Shown here one piece after another: positions 7,907 through 18,531 of a stretch of 53,784 nucleotides of DNA; positions within the stretch are counted from its first letter, which is position 1; every line of letters starts with the position of its first letter. This DNA comes from Rhodospirillaceae bacterium (lineage in GTDB: Bacteria > Pseudomonadota > Alphaproteobacteria > Bin65). Location: positions 1 to 53,784 of the forward strand of contig VXNK01000064.1 in the NCBI GenBank assembly GCA_009840595.1, read 5' to 3'. The position numbers and the translations under genes are program-made. The notes under the pieces were generated by a model. The model had not been told where the DNA came from, did not search any database, and was given only the letters and a program-made list of their open reading frames with translations.

Positions 7907-8842
7907 TTATGCCGGAAAGTCGAGCCCCCATTCCCGGTAGCGCGCCGGGTCGTCCTGCCACTTGTCGCGCACCTTGACGAACAGGAAAAGGTGGATCCGC
8001 CGCCCGAGCAGGGCCTCCAGTTCCGCGCGCGCCGCCGCGCCGACCCTCCCGACCTGCCGGCCGTCCTTGCCGAGAACGATGCTCTTCTGGCTGTCCCGGC
8101 GGACATAGACCGTCTGCTCGATCTTCACGCTGCCGTCGTCCCGTTCCTCCCAGGTCTCGGTTTCAACCGTCAGCGCGTAGGGCAGCTCCCGATACAGGTT
8201 GAGATACAGTTTCTCCCGCGTGATCTCGGCGGCGAGCAGCCGTTCCGGCATATCGGAAATCTGGTCTTCGGGAAACAGGTGCGGCCCGGGCGGCAGGTGC
8301 GTAGCGCAATGGTCCAGAACGTCTCCCGTCCCGCTCCCGGTCAGCGCCGAGATCATGAACGTGTCGGTGAACGGCCCCTCGCGGTTCAACCGGTCGGCCA
8401 CGGCGAGCAGGCGGTCGCGCTTCAGCAGGTCGACCTTGTTGAGCAGCAGGATCGCCTGCCGGTTCTCGCGCGCCAGTCCGTCGATAATGCGCGCCGTATC
8501 GGCGTCGGTCCGCCGTTCGCACCGGCGCGCATCGACCAAGAGCGCGATCAGGTCGGCGTCCGACGCGCCCTGCCACGCGGCGGCGACCATGGCGCGGTCC
8601 AGGCGCCGTTTCGGCTCGAAAATCCCCGGCGTGTCGACCAGGACGACCTGGGCGGCGTCCGGCCCGTCTCCGACCATGACGATGCCGAGCACGCGCGTCC
8701 GGGTCGTCTGCACCCTGGGCGACACGATGGAGACCTTGGCGCCGGTCAGCGCGTTGACCAGCGTCGACTTGCCGGTGTTGGGCGCGCCGAGCAGGGCGAC
8801 GAACCCGCAGCGCGGCCCGGCGGCGGTGCCTTCGCCGGTCAC
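7907..8842 (-). CDS. era: GTPase Era
   Basis: Ribosome-assembly GTPase acting on the 16S rRNA 3' end and 30S maturation, 311 aa, usual size. G1 is GAPNTGKST (residues 19-27), the G2/switch region is PRVQTTRTRVLG, G3 is DTPG, and G4 is NKVD. The C-terminal KH RNA-binding domain includes the GKDGRQVGRVG loop. The start is GTG at 8842. It is the last gene of the block lepB-rnc-era, 21 bp after rnc. Confidence 0.95.
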   Translation of the reverse strand: MTGEGTAAGPRCGFVALLGAPNTGKSTLVNALTGAKVSIVSPRVQTTRTRVLGIVMVGDGPDAAQVVLVDTPGIFEPKRRLDRAMVAAAWQGASDADLIALLVDARRCERRTDADTARIIDGLARENRQAILLLNKVDLLKRDRLLAVADRLNREGPFTDTFMISALTGSGTGDVLDHCATHLPPGPHLFPEDQISDMPERLLAAEITREKLYLNLYRELPYALTVETETWEERDDGSVKIEQTVYVRRDSQKSIVLGKDGRQVGRVGAAARAELEALLGRRIHLFLFVKVRDKWQDDPARYREWGLDFPA

Positions 8843-8863
8843 AGGCCGCCGCGCCCTGCTCTT

Positions 8864-9586
8864 CTAACGGTCATCGGACGCCCGGCTTTCGATCCGGCTT
8901 TCGATAATGTCGATCATCCGGCCGGCTGCCAATTGTTCCGCGGTGCGCCTGGAGCGGCCTTCGGCCCGGACCGGCGGCAGTCCCTCGACCGCGCACTCGA
9001 CCTCGAAGACCGGCGCATGCGCGGCCCCTTCCCGGCGCACGACCGTGTAGGCCGGCAACGGCAGGGCGCGGGCCTGCGCCCATTCCTGCAAACCGGTCTT
9101 GGCGTCCCGGGGCGGGCTGGCGTCTTCGCGCATTATCGGGAGCCAGTAGCGGCGAATCAGACCGTCGGCCGCCTCGAGTCCGCCATCCAGAAAGACCGCC
9201 GCGATCACGGCCTCGCAGCAGTCCGCCAGCGTGCCCGGATTTTCGCGGCCGTCCTGATCCCGTTCGCCCCGGGACAGGACGATTTGCTCGCCGAGGCCGA
9301 GTTGCCGCGCGACGCGCGCCAGTGCTTCGGCGCGAACCAGCGCAGCATGGCGGCGGGTGAGCGCGCCGACCTTCTCTTCCGGGAATGCCTCCATGAGCAG
9401 CCGCGCGACGACCAGGCCCAGCACCCGGTCGCCGAGAAATTCCAGCCGCTCCAGATTGCGCCGGCCCCGGCCTTCGCCTTCGGTCGCACTCTGGTGGGTC
9501 AACGCTTCCGCCAGCAGCTCCGGCCGCCGGAATTCGTATCCCAGTTCTGCAATCGGGCCCGCGACGGGCCGTTCGACGTCCTTCAC
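8864..9586 (-). CDS. rnc: Ribonuclease III
   Basis: Double-strand-specific endoribonuclease for rRNA and mRNA processing, 240 aa from the chosen start. The RNase III signature NLERLEFLGDRVLGL is present, with the second catalytic stretch DCCEAVIAAVFLDGG. A dsRNA-binding domain occupies the last 70 residues or so. I prefer the GTG at 9586 (VKDVERPVAGPIAELGY) because AAGGG lies 8 nt upstream and it matches the family N-terminus. An in-frame ATG at 9640 would add 18 residues but has no ribosome binding site and is part of a 7-bp hairpin. The gene lies between lepB and era, the usual order. Confidence 0.93.
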   Translation of the reverse strand: MKDVERPVAGPIAELGYEFRRPELLAEALTHQSATEGEGRGRRNLERLEFLGDRVLGLVVARLLMEAFPEEKVGALTRRHAALVRAEALARVARQLGLGEQIVLSRGERDQDGRENPGTLADCCEAVIAAVFLDGGLEAADGLIRRYWLPIMREDASPPRDAKTGLQEWAQARALPLPAYTVVRREGAAHAPVFEVECAVEGLPPVRAEGRSRRTAEQLAAGRMIDIIESRIESRASDDR

Positions 9587-9681
9587 TTGGATCGCCCTTG
9601 TTGAGGACCGGTTGACGAACTCTGAAAAACCGAAATCCATTATATCATAATGGGTTTTGTCTTCTTCTTAATTGATCGAAA

Positions 9682-10500
9682 TCAGTCAATTCCGTTGAAC
9701 AGCCGGCTCCAGCGGATCGATCCGGGCCATTTCCAGACCTCCCAGAAGCTCGCCGTACCGTTGACCGAAAAGAACAGGAACTGCGCCCGGCCGATGAAAT
9801 TCCGCAGCGGCACCATGCCGACGCCGGCGAAGCGGCTGTCGCTCGAATTGTCCCGGTTGTCGCCCATCATGAAATAATGGCCGGCCGGTACGGTGTAGAC
9901 GCCGGTGTTGTCGGAGCCGGGCACCCGGTCGCTGCATTCGTAGATCGTGTAGCTCCGCCCGGACGGCAGGATTTCGCGATACAGCTTCGCCGGCTCCGGC
10001 AGGCCGCTCGCGCTCGTGCATTCGCGGCCGGTCAGCCCGTCATAGGCTGTCAGATTACGGCCGGGAACGACATCGGCCCGGACCAGCGGTCCCTCCCGGT
10101 CGACCATTTTGCCGTTGAGATGCAACCGGCCGTTGCGCACCTGGATGCGATCGCCGGGCAGGCCGATCACCCGCTTGATGAAATCGACCCGGGTGTCGGT
10201 CGGCTGCCGGAAGACCGCAACGTCGCCCCGTTCGGGCTCGCCCGTGAGCAGCCGGTTTTCGATGATGTCCGGGCTGAAGGGGATCGAATAGTTCGAATAG
10301 CCGTAGCTGAACTTCGAGACGAACAGGTAATCGCCCTTGTGCAGGCCCGGATACATCGAATCCGACGGGATGTTGAACGGCTCGTAAAGCAACGTGCGCA
10401 CGACCAGGGCGATCAGCACGGCATAGAGGATCGTCTTGAGCGCACCGCCGGTATCGGACTTCCGGGCGGATTTTTTCTGCGCCGCTTGGGCCTTGCGCAC
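9682..10500 (-). CDS. lepB: Signal peptidase I
   Basis: Membrane-anchored leader peptidase that removes Sec and Tat signal peptides, 272 aa. One N-terminal membrane helix is visible (about residues 21-38, LKTILYAVLIALVVRTLL). The catalytic serine is S48 in IPSDSMYP and the general-base lysine is K109 in DFIKRVIGLPGD; the conserved GHYFMMGDNRDNSSDSR box follows. The start is GTG at 10500. It is the first gene of the lepB-rnc-era unit. Confidence 0.95.
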   Translation of the reverse strand: MRKAQAAQKKSARKSDTGGALKTILYAVLIALVVRTLLYEPFNIPSDSMYPGLHKGDYLFVSKFSYGYSNYSIPFSPDIIENRLLTGEPERGDVAVFRQPTDTRVDFIKRVIGLPGDRIQVRNGRLHLNGKMVDREGPLVRADVVPGRNLTAYDGLTGRECTSASGLPEPAKLYREILPSGRSYTIYECSDRVPGSDNTGVYTVPAGHYFMMGDNRDNSSDSRFAGVGMVPLRNFIGRAQFLFFSVNGTASFWEVWKWPGSIRWSRLFNGID

Positions 10501-10687
10501 AGGGCAACTCCTTGGAACCTTGGAATTTCGGCTACCGCCCGATGTGGGGAGAAACGCCGCGGGGGCAACCGGGCCGCCGCCGCGCCTGCACGCTCTACCC
10601 CTTCCGGCCGGCCGCTACAACCGTTCGCGGGCGGAAGCCGGCATACGCTCCCGCCGGAACCCGCCGGACAACCCGGGCGTTCGATCC

Positions 10688-10715
10688 GGCCGGTTCCTTC
10701 AGGCCGGTTCCTTCA
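10688..10715. repeat. 14-bp tandem duplication across the acpS stop
   Basis: The unit GGCCGGTTCCTTCA occurs at 10688-10701 and 10702-10715; the second copy contains the acpS stop codon (TCA at 10713-10715 on the plus strand). The rest of the 212-bp spacer 10501-10712 between acpS and lepB shows no gene. A promoter for lepB may lie in it, but I could not define one. Confidence 0.7.
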
Positions 10716-11123
10716 GGCGCCCCTTTCCGCCGGCACTGCGGAAATGACGACGATGACCTGCGCCAGCGGCGGTTCGTCGGTAATCGATACGTCGATGCGG
10801 CCTTCCATGCCGTCCGGCAGCATTTCGGCAAGCCGCCGCGCCGCGCCGCCGGTCAGCCTCATCGTCGGCTTGCCGCCGGGCAGGTTCACAACGCCCATGT
10901 CCCGCCAGTACACGCCGCGCCGTAAACCGGTGCCCAGTGCCTTGGCGCAGGCTTCCTTGGCGGCGAAGCGCTTGGCGTAGGTCTCGGCGCGGCGGCGCCG
11001 GCCGTCCGCCCGTGCCCGCTCGACGTCCGTGAAGCAGCGGTGGGTGAACCGGTCGCCGAACCGGTCCAGCGTGTTGCGGATCCGGCGGATGTCGATCAGG
11101 TCGCTGCCGATCCCGACGATCAT
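10713..11123 (-). CDS. acpS: Holo-[acyl-carrier-protein] synthase
   Basis: Transfers the 4'-phosphopantetheine arm of CoA to acyl carrier protein, 136 aa. The N-terminal metal-binding motif [12 protein letters not shown] (Asp8) and the second motif [15 protein letters not shown] with the catalytic Glu are intact. It lies 46 bp after pdxJ in the same orientation, the usual alphaproteobacterial pairing. Confidence 0.94.
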   Translation of the reverse strand: MIVGIGSDLIDIRRIRNTLDRFGDRFTHRCFTDVERARADGRRRRAETYAKRFAAKEACAKALGTGLRRGVYWRDMGVVNLPGGKPTMRLTGGAARRLAEMLPDGMEGRIDVSITDEPPLAQVIVVISAVPAERGA

Positions 11124-11169
11124 TGCGTCCGCGAGGCTTTCCCGAACCGGCCGGCGGCGGAACGGCGGG

Positions 11170-11934
11170 TTACGCGCTGCGCGCGCCGGCCGCCTCGGCG
11201 CGGGCCTTGTCCATCAGGCTGCGCATCCGTTTGATTGCGCTCTCAAACCCGCCGAAAATCGCCTCGCCGACCAGGAAATGGCCGATATTGAGTTCGACAA
11301 GGGTCGGAATGGCGGCGACGTCGCCAACCGTATCGAAGGTGAGGCCGTGGCCGGCGTGACATTCCAGGCCGAGCCGTTCGGCATGGGCGGCCGCGTCTTC
11401 CAGCCGGCGCAGCTCCCTGGCCCGGGCCGCCGCGTCGCCGTCGATGTCCGCCTCGCAGAACGAGCCGGTGTGCAGCTCGACCACCGGCGCGCCGAGCGCA
11501 ACCGCGGCATCGAGGGCTTCCCGGTCGGGCTCGATGAACAGGGAGACGCGGATGCCGGCCTCCTGCAGGGCACGGACGTAGGGCGCCAGATGATTGTGGC
11601 CCTGGATGACGTTCAGGCCGCCTTCCGTCGTGCGTTCCTCGCGCTTTTCCGGCACGATGCAGGCCGCGTGGGGTCCGTGGCGCAGGGCGATCGCCAGCAT
11701 CTCCTCGGTCGCGGCCATTTCCAGGTTGAGCGGCAGGTCGATCTCCCCGACCAGCCGGACGATATCCGGATCGGCGATGTGGCGGCGGTCTTCGCGCAGA
11801 TGGGCGGTGATGCCGTCGGCGCCGGCCGCCGCCGCAACCCGGGCGGCGCGCACCGGGTCGGGATGCCGGCCGCCCCGGGCGTTCCGGATGGTCGCCACAT
11901 GATCGATATTCACGCCGAGCCGCAGATGGCGCAT
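11170..11934 (-). CDS. pdxJ: Pyridoxine 5'-phosphate synthase
   Basis: Condenses 1-deoxyxylulose 5-phosphate with 3-amino-2-oxopropyl phosphate to give PNP in vitamin B6 synthesis; 254 aa, a TIM barrel. The start [22 protein letters not shown] carries the conserved NIDHVATIR motif, followed by [16 protein letters not shown] and VELHTGSF. It sits between rsh and acpS, 24 bp from rsh. Confidence 0.95.
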   Translation of the reverse strand: MRHLRLGVNIDHVATIRNARGGRHPDPVRAARVAAAAGADGITAHLREDRRHIADPDIVRLVGEIDLPLNLEMAATEEMLAIALRHGPHAACIVPEKREERTTEGGLNVIQGHNHLAPYVRALQEAGIRVSLFIEPDREALDAAVALGAPVVELHTGSFCEADIDGDAAARARELRRLEDAAAHAERLGLECHAGHGLTFDTVGDVAAIPTLVELNIGHFLVGEAIFGGFESAIKRMRSLMDKARAEAAGARSA

Positions 11935-11958
11935 AGCCGGTTTCCGGTCCGTTGCCGC

Positions 11959-14124
<2,166 letters not shown>

Positions 14125-14191
14125 CGCGAAACGCTCCGCGGCGGCGCAGGTTCGGGCAGGCGGCGGCCGGAAATGCGCGGCCGGCCCGGCG

Positions 14192-14647
14192 TCAGCCCCC
14201 CGGTTCCTCCGCCTCGCGGCCGAGCAGCACACCGGCATCCGCCTCCGCTGCCGCCGCGGCGTCGGTTTCGTCCACGGGATCGGGCTTCCCGCTGTCGGCG
14301 AACGCGTCGTTCGCCGCCTGCCGATCGGCGACCCCGCCGTCCACCGGCGTCGCCCCCAGGACGATCGATTCCCGGGTCAGCGCTTCGGCAACTTCCAGAT
14401 CTTCTTCCAGATCGTCGCTCGGCTGCTGCTTTTGCAGGCCGAGTATCAGCGATTCCTGGAGTTCGTCGAACGACAGCGTATCCTCGGCGATTTCCCGCAG
14501 GGCGATCACCGGGTTCTTGTCGTTGTCCCGGTCGAGCGTTTCGGCGGCGCCGGACGAGATGTCCCGCGCGCGCTGCGATGCGTACATCACAAGATTGAAA
14601 CGGTTCGGAACCTTGATAATGCAGTCTTCTACGGTTACGCGCGCCAT
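14192..14647 (-). CDS. rpoZ: RNA polymerase omega subunit
   Basis: Small RNA polymerase subunit that folds around beta-prime, 151 aa from ATG 14647. The N-terminal half is standard omega ([45 protein letters not shown]). The C-terminal 65 residues are acidic and low in complexity ([23 protein letters not shown]), longer than in many relatives. Adjacency to rsh is the classical rpoZ-spoT order. Confidence 0.94.
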   Translation of the reverse strand: MARVTVEDCIIKVPNRFNLVMYASQRARDISSGAAETLDRDNDKNPVIALREIAEDTLSFDELQESLILGLQKQQPSDDLEEDLEVAEALTRESIVLGATPVDGGVADRQAANDAFADSGKPDPVDETDAAAAAEADAGVLLGREAEEPGG

Positions 14648-14727
14648 GCGGCGGTCTCCCGGTCGATCAGGTTGCAAACGCCGGCGGCAGCGCCGGCATC
14701 GGGCAAAGCCGGACGGAATTTCAGCGC

Positions 14728-14755
14728 AATATATTTTGCCGCGGGTACGAAGCAA
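14728..14755 (-). promoter_or_regulatory. Sigma-70-like promoter for rpoZ-rsh
   Basis: On the minus strand TTGCTT (14750-14755) and TATATT (14728-14733) are separated by 16 bp, in an otherwise GC-rich 145-bp spacer between folK and rpoZ. The predicted start of transcription is about 70 bp upstream of the rpoZ ATG. It is inferred from pattern only. Confidence 0.5.
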
Positions 14756-14792
14756 GCGCTCCGGCTGCCGCAGGGAGGGCCCGGACGAACGC

Positions 14793-15344
14793 CTATTCCC
14801 CCGGCTCCAGGCGGACGCAGCCGTGATCGGGCGGCAGCGCGGCGACAAGGTCCGCCACCGTCCGCCGGCTGACCGGGTGCCGCCAGTCCGGCGCGATTTC
14901 CGCCAGCGGCAGCAGTACGAAGGCGCGGCTGTCCAGTCGCGGATGCGGCAGGACGGGCGGCCCCGCGGACACCTGGCCCCGGTAATCGATCAGGTCGAGG
15001 TCCAGGCTACGGGCGGCGTTTGCGGCGGCGGCCTCGCGTTGCCGCCCGAAACGCCTTTCGACCGCGTGCAGCAGAGCCATCAGCGCGCCCGCGGAGCGGA
15101 CGGCGGCGCGGCCGAACTCGATGCGCCAGACCGCGTTCAGATAGTCGGGCTGGTCCGAGGGCGGCCACGCGGGCGACTCGTAGAGGCCGCTGCGTTCGAC
15201 GGGTTCGACGCCGTGCGCGCCGAGCCAGGCCGCGGCATCGGCGAAGGTCTGCGCGACCGCGCAACCGCCCGGACCCGGCAGATTTCCGCCGACGGCGATG
15301 AAGGTCGGTGCCGGCCCGCGGCCGCCCTGCGCCATTGAGCCCAT
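14793..15344 (-). CDS. folK: 2-amino-4-hydroxy-6-hydroxymethyldihydropteridine pyrophosphokinase
   Basis: HPPK of folate synthesis, transferring pyrophosphate from ATP to the hydroxymethylpterin; 183 aa. Family motifs are present: IAVGGNLPG near the start, [32 protein letters not shown], and [23 protein letters not shown]. The start could be ATG 15344 or ATG 15335 (three codons later); neither has a clear ribosome binding site, and upstream in-frame codons do not look coding. It is divergent from the NYN gene. Confidence 0.93.
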   Translation of the reverse strand: MGSMAQGGRGPAPTFIAVGGNLPGPGGCAVAQTFADAAAWLGAHGVEPVERSGLYESPAWPPSDQPDYLNAVWRIEFGRAAVRSAGALMALLHAVERRFGRQREAAAANAARSLDLDLIDYRGQVSAGPPVLPHPRLDSRAFVLLPLAEIAPDWRHPVSRRTVADLVAALPPDHGCVRLEPGE

Positions 15345-15388
15345 CGCACTAATATGTGATCTGCGCGAGCGGCATATGACTACTATGA

Positions 15389-15417
15389 TTACCCGGTCTG
15401 CGGGCACCATATATAAT
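15389..15417 (+). promoter_or_regulatory. Promoter for the NYN-domain gene
   Basis: A perfect -10 hexamer TATAAT (15412-15417) lies 25 bp before the ATG at 15442. A weak -35 (TTACCC, 15389-15394) is 17 bp upstream of it. The whole folK-NYN divergent spacer is A/T-rich compared with its flanks. Confidence 0.55.
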
Positions 15418-15441
15418 CGTTAGCCCATACAGGAAGCGACA

Positions 15442-16071
15442 ATGACGGTACGCAATCTCAGCATCTATTCCGACGAGAAAATTGCGATTTTCATCGACGG
15501 CTCCAACCTATACGCGGCGGCCCGGACCCTCGGATTCGATATCGACTACAAGCGGCTGCTCGAATTCTTCCGCACCCGCGCCATCCTGGTGCGCGCCTTC
15601 TACTACACGGCGTTGATCGAGGATCAGGATTACTCGCCGATCCGACCGCTGGTCGACTGGCTCGATTACAACGGCTACACCATGGTCACCAAGCCGACCA
15701 AGGAATTCACGGATTCCCAGGGCCGGCGCAAGATCAAGGGCAACATGGACATCGAGCTTGCCATCGACATGATGGAGCTCTCCGAAAAACTCGACCATGT
15801 CGTCCTGTTTTCCGGCGACGGCGATTTCCGCCGGCTGGTCGAGGCCGTACAGCGCAAGGGCGTGCGCGTGACCGTGATCAGCACGGTCAAGACCTCGCCG
15901 CCGATGGTCGCCGACGAACTGCGCCGCCAGGCCGATATGTTCCTGGAACTGGCCGACCTGTCCGAGAACATCCAGCGCGATCCGCGCGACCGGCCGCCGC
16001 CGCGCCGCGACCGCTTCGAGCGCGAGAGCGAGAACACCTACGCCGACGACGATTTCGACGGGCAGGACTGA
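15442..16071 (+). CDS. NYN-domain protein, LabA/DUF88 family
   Basis: Putative PIN-like (NYN) ribonuclease, 209 aa. The acidic catalytic pattern is clear: IFIDGSNLYAAA near residue 20, GNMDIELAIDMM near residue 105, and LFSGDGDFRRLVEAV near residue 127. The last 35 residues are charged and probably disordered. LabA/DUF88 proteins next to folK/rpoZ/rsh are common in alphaproteobacteria. The RNA target is unknown. Confidence 0.88.
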   Translation: MTVRNLSIYSDEKIAIFIDGSNLYAAARTLGFDIDYKRLLEFFRTRAILVRAFYYTALIEDQDYSPIRPLVDWLDYNGYTMVTKPTKEFTDSQGRRKIKGNMDIELAIDMMELSEKLDHVVLFSGDGDFRRLVEAVQRKGVRVTVISTVKTSPPMVADELRRQADMFLELADLSENIQRDPRDRPPPRRDRFERESENTYADDDFDGQD

Positions 16072-16135
16072 TACCGGCCGCGAAGCCGGCCCCCTGACGG
16101 CCGCACGACGAAACCGCGCCGGGCGTACCGCCGCC

Positions 16136-16786
16136 ATGACCGGACCGGACGCGCGCCCGGACGAACCCGGACGCGATTGCCCCTTGTGCCCGCGGCTCGC
16201 CGCCTTCCGGGCCGAATGGCGGGTGCGCGAGCCGGCATGGCACAACGCGCCGGTGCCGTCGTTCGGCCCGCTCGACGCAAGGCTGCTGATCGTCGGCCTG
16301 GCGCCGGGGCTGCGCGGCGCCAACCGGACCGGCCGGCCCTTCACGGGCGACTGGGCCGGCGACCTGCTGTACGACACGCTCGCCCGATACGGTTTCGCGC
16401 GCGGAACCTACGATCGCCGCCGGGACGACGGGCTTTTCCCGGTCGATTGCCGGATCACCAACGCTGTGCGCTGCGTCCCGCCGGAGAACCGCCCGACGAC
16501 CGCCGAAAACCGGGCCTGCCTGCCGTTTCTGACAGCCGAAATCGCCGCCATGCCGCAGTTGGATACCATCCTGGCGCTCGGCGGGCTTGCCCACGGCATG
16601 GCGCTCGCCGCCCTCGGCCTGAAGAAATCCGCCTTCGCGTTCCGCCACGGTGCGTTCCACCCGGTGGCGAAGGGGCTGACTCTCGCCGACAGCTACCACT
16701 GCTCGCGCTACAACACGAACACCGGCCGCCTGACGCCGGAGATGTTCCGGGCGGTTTTCGCCGAAATCCGCGCCCGCCTGACCTGA
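16136..16786 (+). CDS. Uracil-DNA glycosylase, family 5 (UdgB)
   Basis: Iron-sulfur uracil-DNA glycosylase of base-excision repair, 216 aa. Motif 1 is GLAPGLRGANRTGRPFTGD and motif 2 is SYHCSRYNTNTGRLT, which fit the UDGb class. Cysteines for the 4Fe-4S cluster are visible: C15 and C18 in CPLC, and two more near residues 118 and 134. UDGb also acts on hypoxanthine and other deaminated bases in characterised members. It is 64 bp downstream of the NYN gene and convergent with the MttB-like gene. Confidence 0.9.
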   Translation: MTGPDARPDEPGRDCPLCPRLAAFRAEWRVREPAWHNAPVPSFGPLDARLLIVGLAPGLRGANRTGRPFTGDWAGDLLYDTLARYGFARGTYDRRRDDGLFPVDCRITNAVRCVPPENRPTTAENRACLPFLTAEIAAMPQLDTILALGGLAHGMALAALGLKKSAFAFRHGAFHPVAKGLTLADSYHCSRYNTNTGRLTPEMFRAVFAEIRARLT

Positions 16787-16845
16787 ACCGGCCAGCGCGG
16801 CGCAAACGGAGGAAGGCGGGCCGCGCGTCCCTCCGGGGGCCGCGT

Positions 16846-18369
16846 TCAATACCACGCTTCCGGCAGTTCCTCCTTGCGCCTGGCGACAAAGGCGTCGAGC
16901 TCTTCGCGCACCGCCTCGTCCATGGGCGGCGGCGTGTATTGCTCCAGCATCTCCTTCCAGCGCGCATGGGCGCGGCGGCGCATGTCGGTCGAACCGCGAT
17001 CGAGCCAGTTTTCCATGGTGTCGTTGTCGGACAGAGCGGGCTCGTAGAACGCGGTCAGGTAGTTGCGCATCGTGTGGCCGCAGCCCAGGAAGTGGCCGCC
17101 GGGGCCGACCTCGCCATAGGCGTCGCGGGCGAGGGCCTCGTCGCCGGTGTCGAGGCCTTCGCCGACCAGTTTCCGGTACGCGCCGAGCCGGTCGGCGTCC
17201 ATGACCAGCTTCTCGAACCCGGTACACAGGCCGCCCTCCAGCCAGCCGGCCGCCTGGAGCACGAAGTTGGCGCCGGCCAGCACGGTCGAATGCATTGAAT
17301 CGGCGGAGTCGTAAGCCGCTTGCGCATCCTCGATCTTCGAGGAGGTCAGCGAGCCGCCGCAGCGCAAGGGCAGCCCGGCCCGCCGGGCAAGTTGGCCCAT
17401 GACATAGTGCGACAGCGCCGGCTCCGGCGTCCCGAAGGTCGGCGCGCCGGATTTCAGCGACATCGAGGTCAGGAAATTGCCGAGGATGAACGGCGCGCCG
17501 GGCCGCACGAGCTGGGCGAAGGCGCAGACCATCAGCGCTTCGGCCAGGGCCTGGGCAACCGACGCGGCGGTCGAGACCGGCCCCATGGCGCCGGACAGGA
17601 TAAAGGGCGCCACGGCGATGCCCTGCCCGCGCCCGCAATAGGCCCGGATCGCTTCCGTCACCACCTTGTCCACCAGCAGCGGCGAGTTGGTGTTGACGTT
17701 GCCGAGGATGACGCAGTGCTCGTCCATCGTCTCCCGGCCGAAGACGATCTCGGCCATGTCGACGCTGTCCTGCGCCCGGCTCTTCTCGGTAATGGCGCCG
17801 AAATGCGGCTTGTCGCTCAGCGTCATGTGAGCGTGAAGCATGTCGAGGTGGCGTGTGCTCACCGGAATGTCGCAGGGCTCGCAGACCACGAAACTGCCGT
17901 GATGCAGGTGCGGGTGCATGTAGATGAGCTTCACCAGGTTCCGGAAACTCTCGAGATCGCCATAGCGCCGGCCGCCCTCGAGGTCGCGCACGAAAGGCGG
18001 GCCGTAGACCGCCGCATAGACCTGGTTGTCGCCCCCGATGACGACAGAGCGGTCGGGATTGCGGGCACGCTGCGTGAACTGGCGCGGCGCCTTGGCGCAC
18101 AGGGCTCGGACCAAGTCCGCCGGCGCGCGGACCCTGTCGTCGTCGTCGATCTTCGCGCCCGCCTCGCGCCAGAGGCGCTGCGCCTCGGGATCGCCCCGGA
18201 AGGCGACGCCGACGTCCTGCATGATCCAGTCGACCTGGGCCTCGATGCGCCGCAGCCCCTCCTCGTCGAGAAAGTCGAGCACGGGCAGGCGCCGCCTGAT
18301 ATAGGGCGAAGCCGGCGCCCCCCTGGCGGCGGCGGTCCGCTGGCGCGCGGCCCGGGCGCGTCGGGCCAT
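16846..18369 (-). CDS. Non-pyrrolysine MttB-family methyltransferase
   Basis: MttB (trimethylamine methyltransferase) superfamily, 507 aa, a TIM-barrel enzyme that demethylates quaternary or tertiary amines and passes methyl to a corrinoid protein in studied members. Recognisable family stretches: EGLRRIEAQVDWIMQDVGV, SVVIGGDNQVY, GNVNTNSPLLVDK, PFILSGAMGPVSTAASVAQ, LRCGGSLTSSKIEDAQAAYD and GGHFLGCGHTMRNY. The frame is continuous, so there is no in-frame amber codon and no pyrrolysine; it belongs with the MtgB-like glycine betaine or unknown-substrate group. The ATG at 18369 has a GGGAGG ribosome binding site. No corrinoid protein or activase gene is in view. It is divergent from the molybdenum hydroxylase operon. 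Confidence 0.87.
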   Translation of the reverse strand: MARRARAARQRTAAARGAPASPYIRRRLPVLDFLDEEGLRRIEAQVDWIMQDVGVAFRGDPEAQRLWREAGAKIDDDDRVRAPADLVRALCAKAPRQFTQRARNPDRSVVIGGDNQVYAAVYGPPFVRDLEGGRRYGDLESFRNLVKLIYMHPHLHHGSFVVCEPCDIPVSTRHLDMLHAHMTLSDKPHFGAITEKSRAQDSVDMAEIVFGRETMDEHCVILGNVNTNSPLLVDKVVTEAIRAYCGRGQGIAVAPFILSGAMGPVSTAASVAQALAEALMVCAFAQLVRPGAPFILGNFLTSMSLKSGAPTFGTPEPALSHYVMGQLARRAGLPLRCGGSLTSSKIEDAQAAYDSADSMHSTVLAGANFVLQAAGWLEGGLCTGFEKLVMDADRLGAYRKLVGEGLDTGDEALARDAYGEVGPGGHFLGCGHTMRNYLTAFYEPALSDNDTMENWLDRGSTDMRRRAHARWKEMLEQYTPPPMDEAVREELDAFVARRKEELPEAWY

Positions 18370-18388
18370 GGCAAATTCCTCCCACCTG

Positions 18389-18430
18389 CCCGGAAGACCT
18401 GTCCCGGAAGACCTGTCCCGGAAGACTTGT
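18389..18430. repeat. 14-bp tandem repeat, three copies
   Basis: The unit CCCGGAAGACCTGT is repeated at 18389-18402, 18403-18416 and 18417-18430 (one mismatch in the last). It lies 20 bp upstream of the MttB-like start, just beyond its ribosome binding site, in the 162-bp divergent spacer. It could serve as a repeated operator or be replication slippage. Confidence 0.8.
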
Positions 18431-18531
18431 ATCGTGAACCCGCATCTTCCGGCGGGCCGCACCCCTACACCGGAGGCCGACGGCATGCTAGCCTTAACGA
18501 TCCAGCGGGATTTCACATTTTTGAGCGCGGC

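Noticed and set aside
17320-18531. Upstream extension of the 18.5 kb molybdenum hydroxylase frame
   Set aside because: It is antisense to the MttB-like gene; the hammerhead domain of the hydroxylase starts just after 18532.
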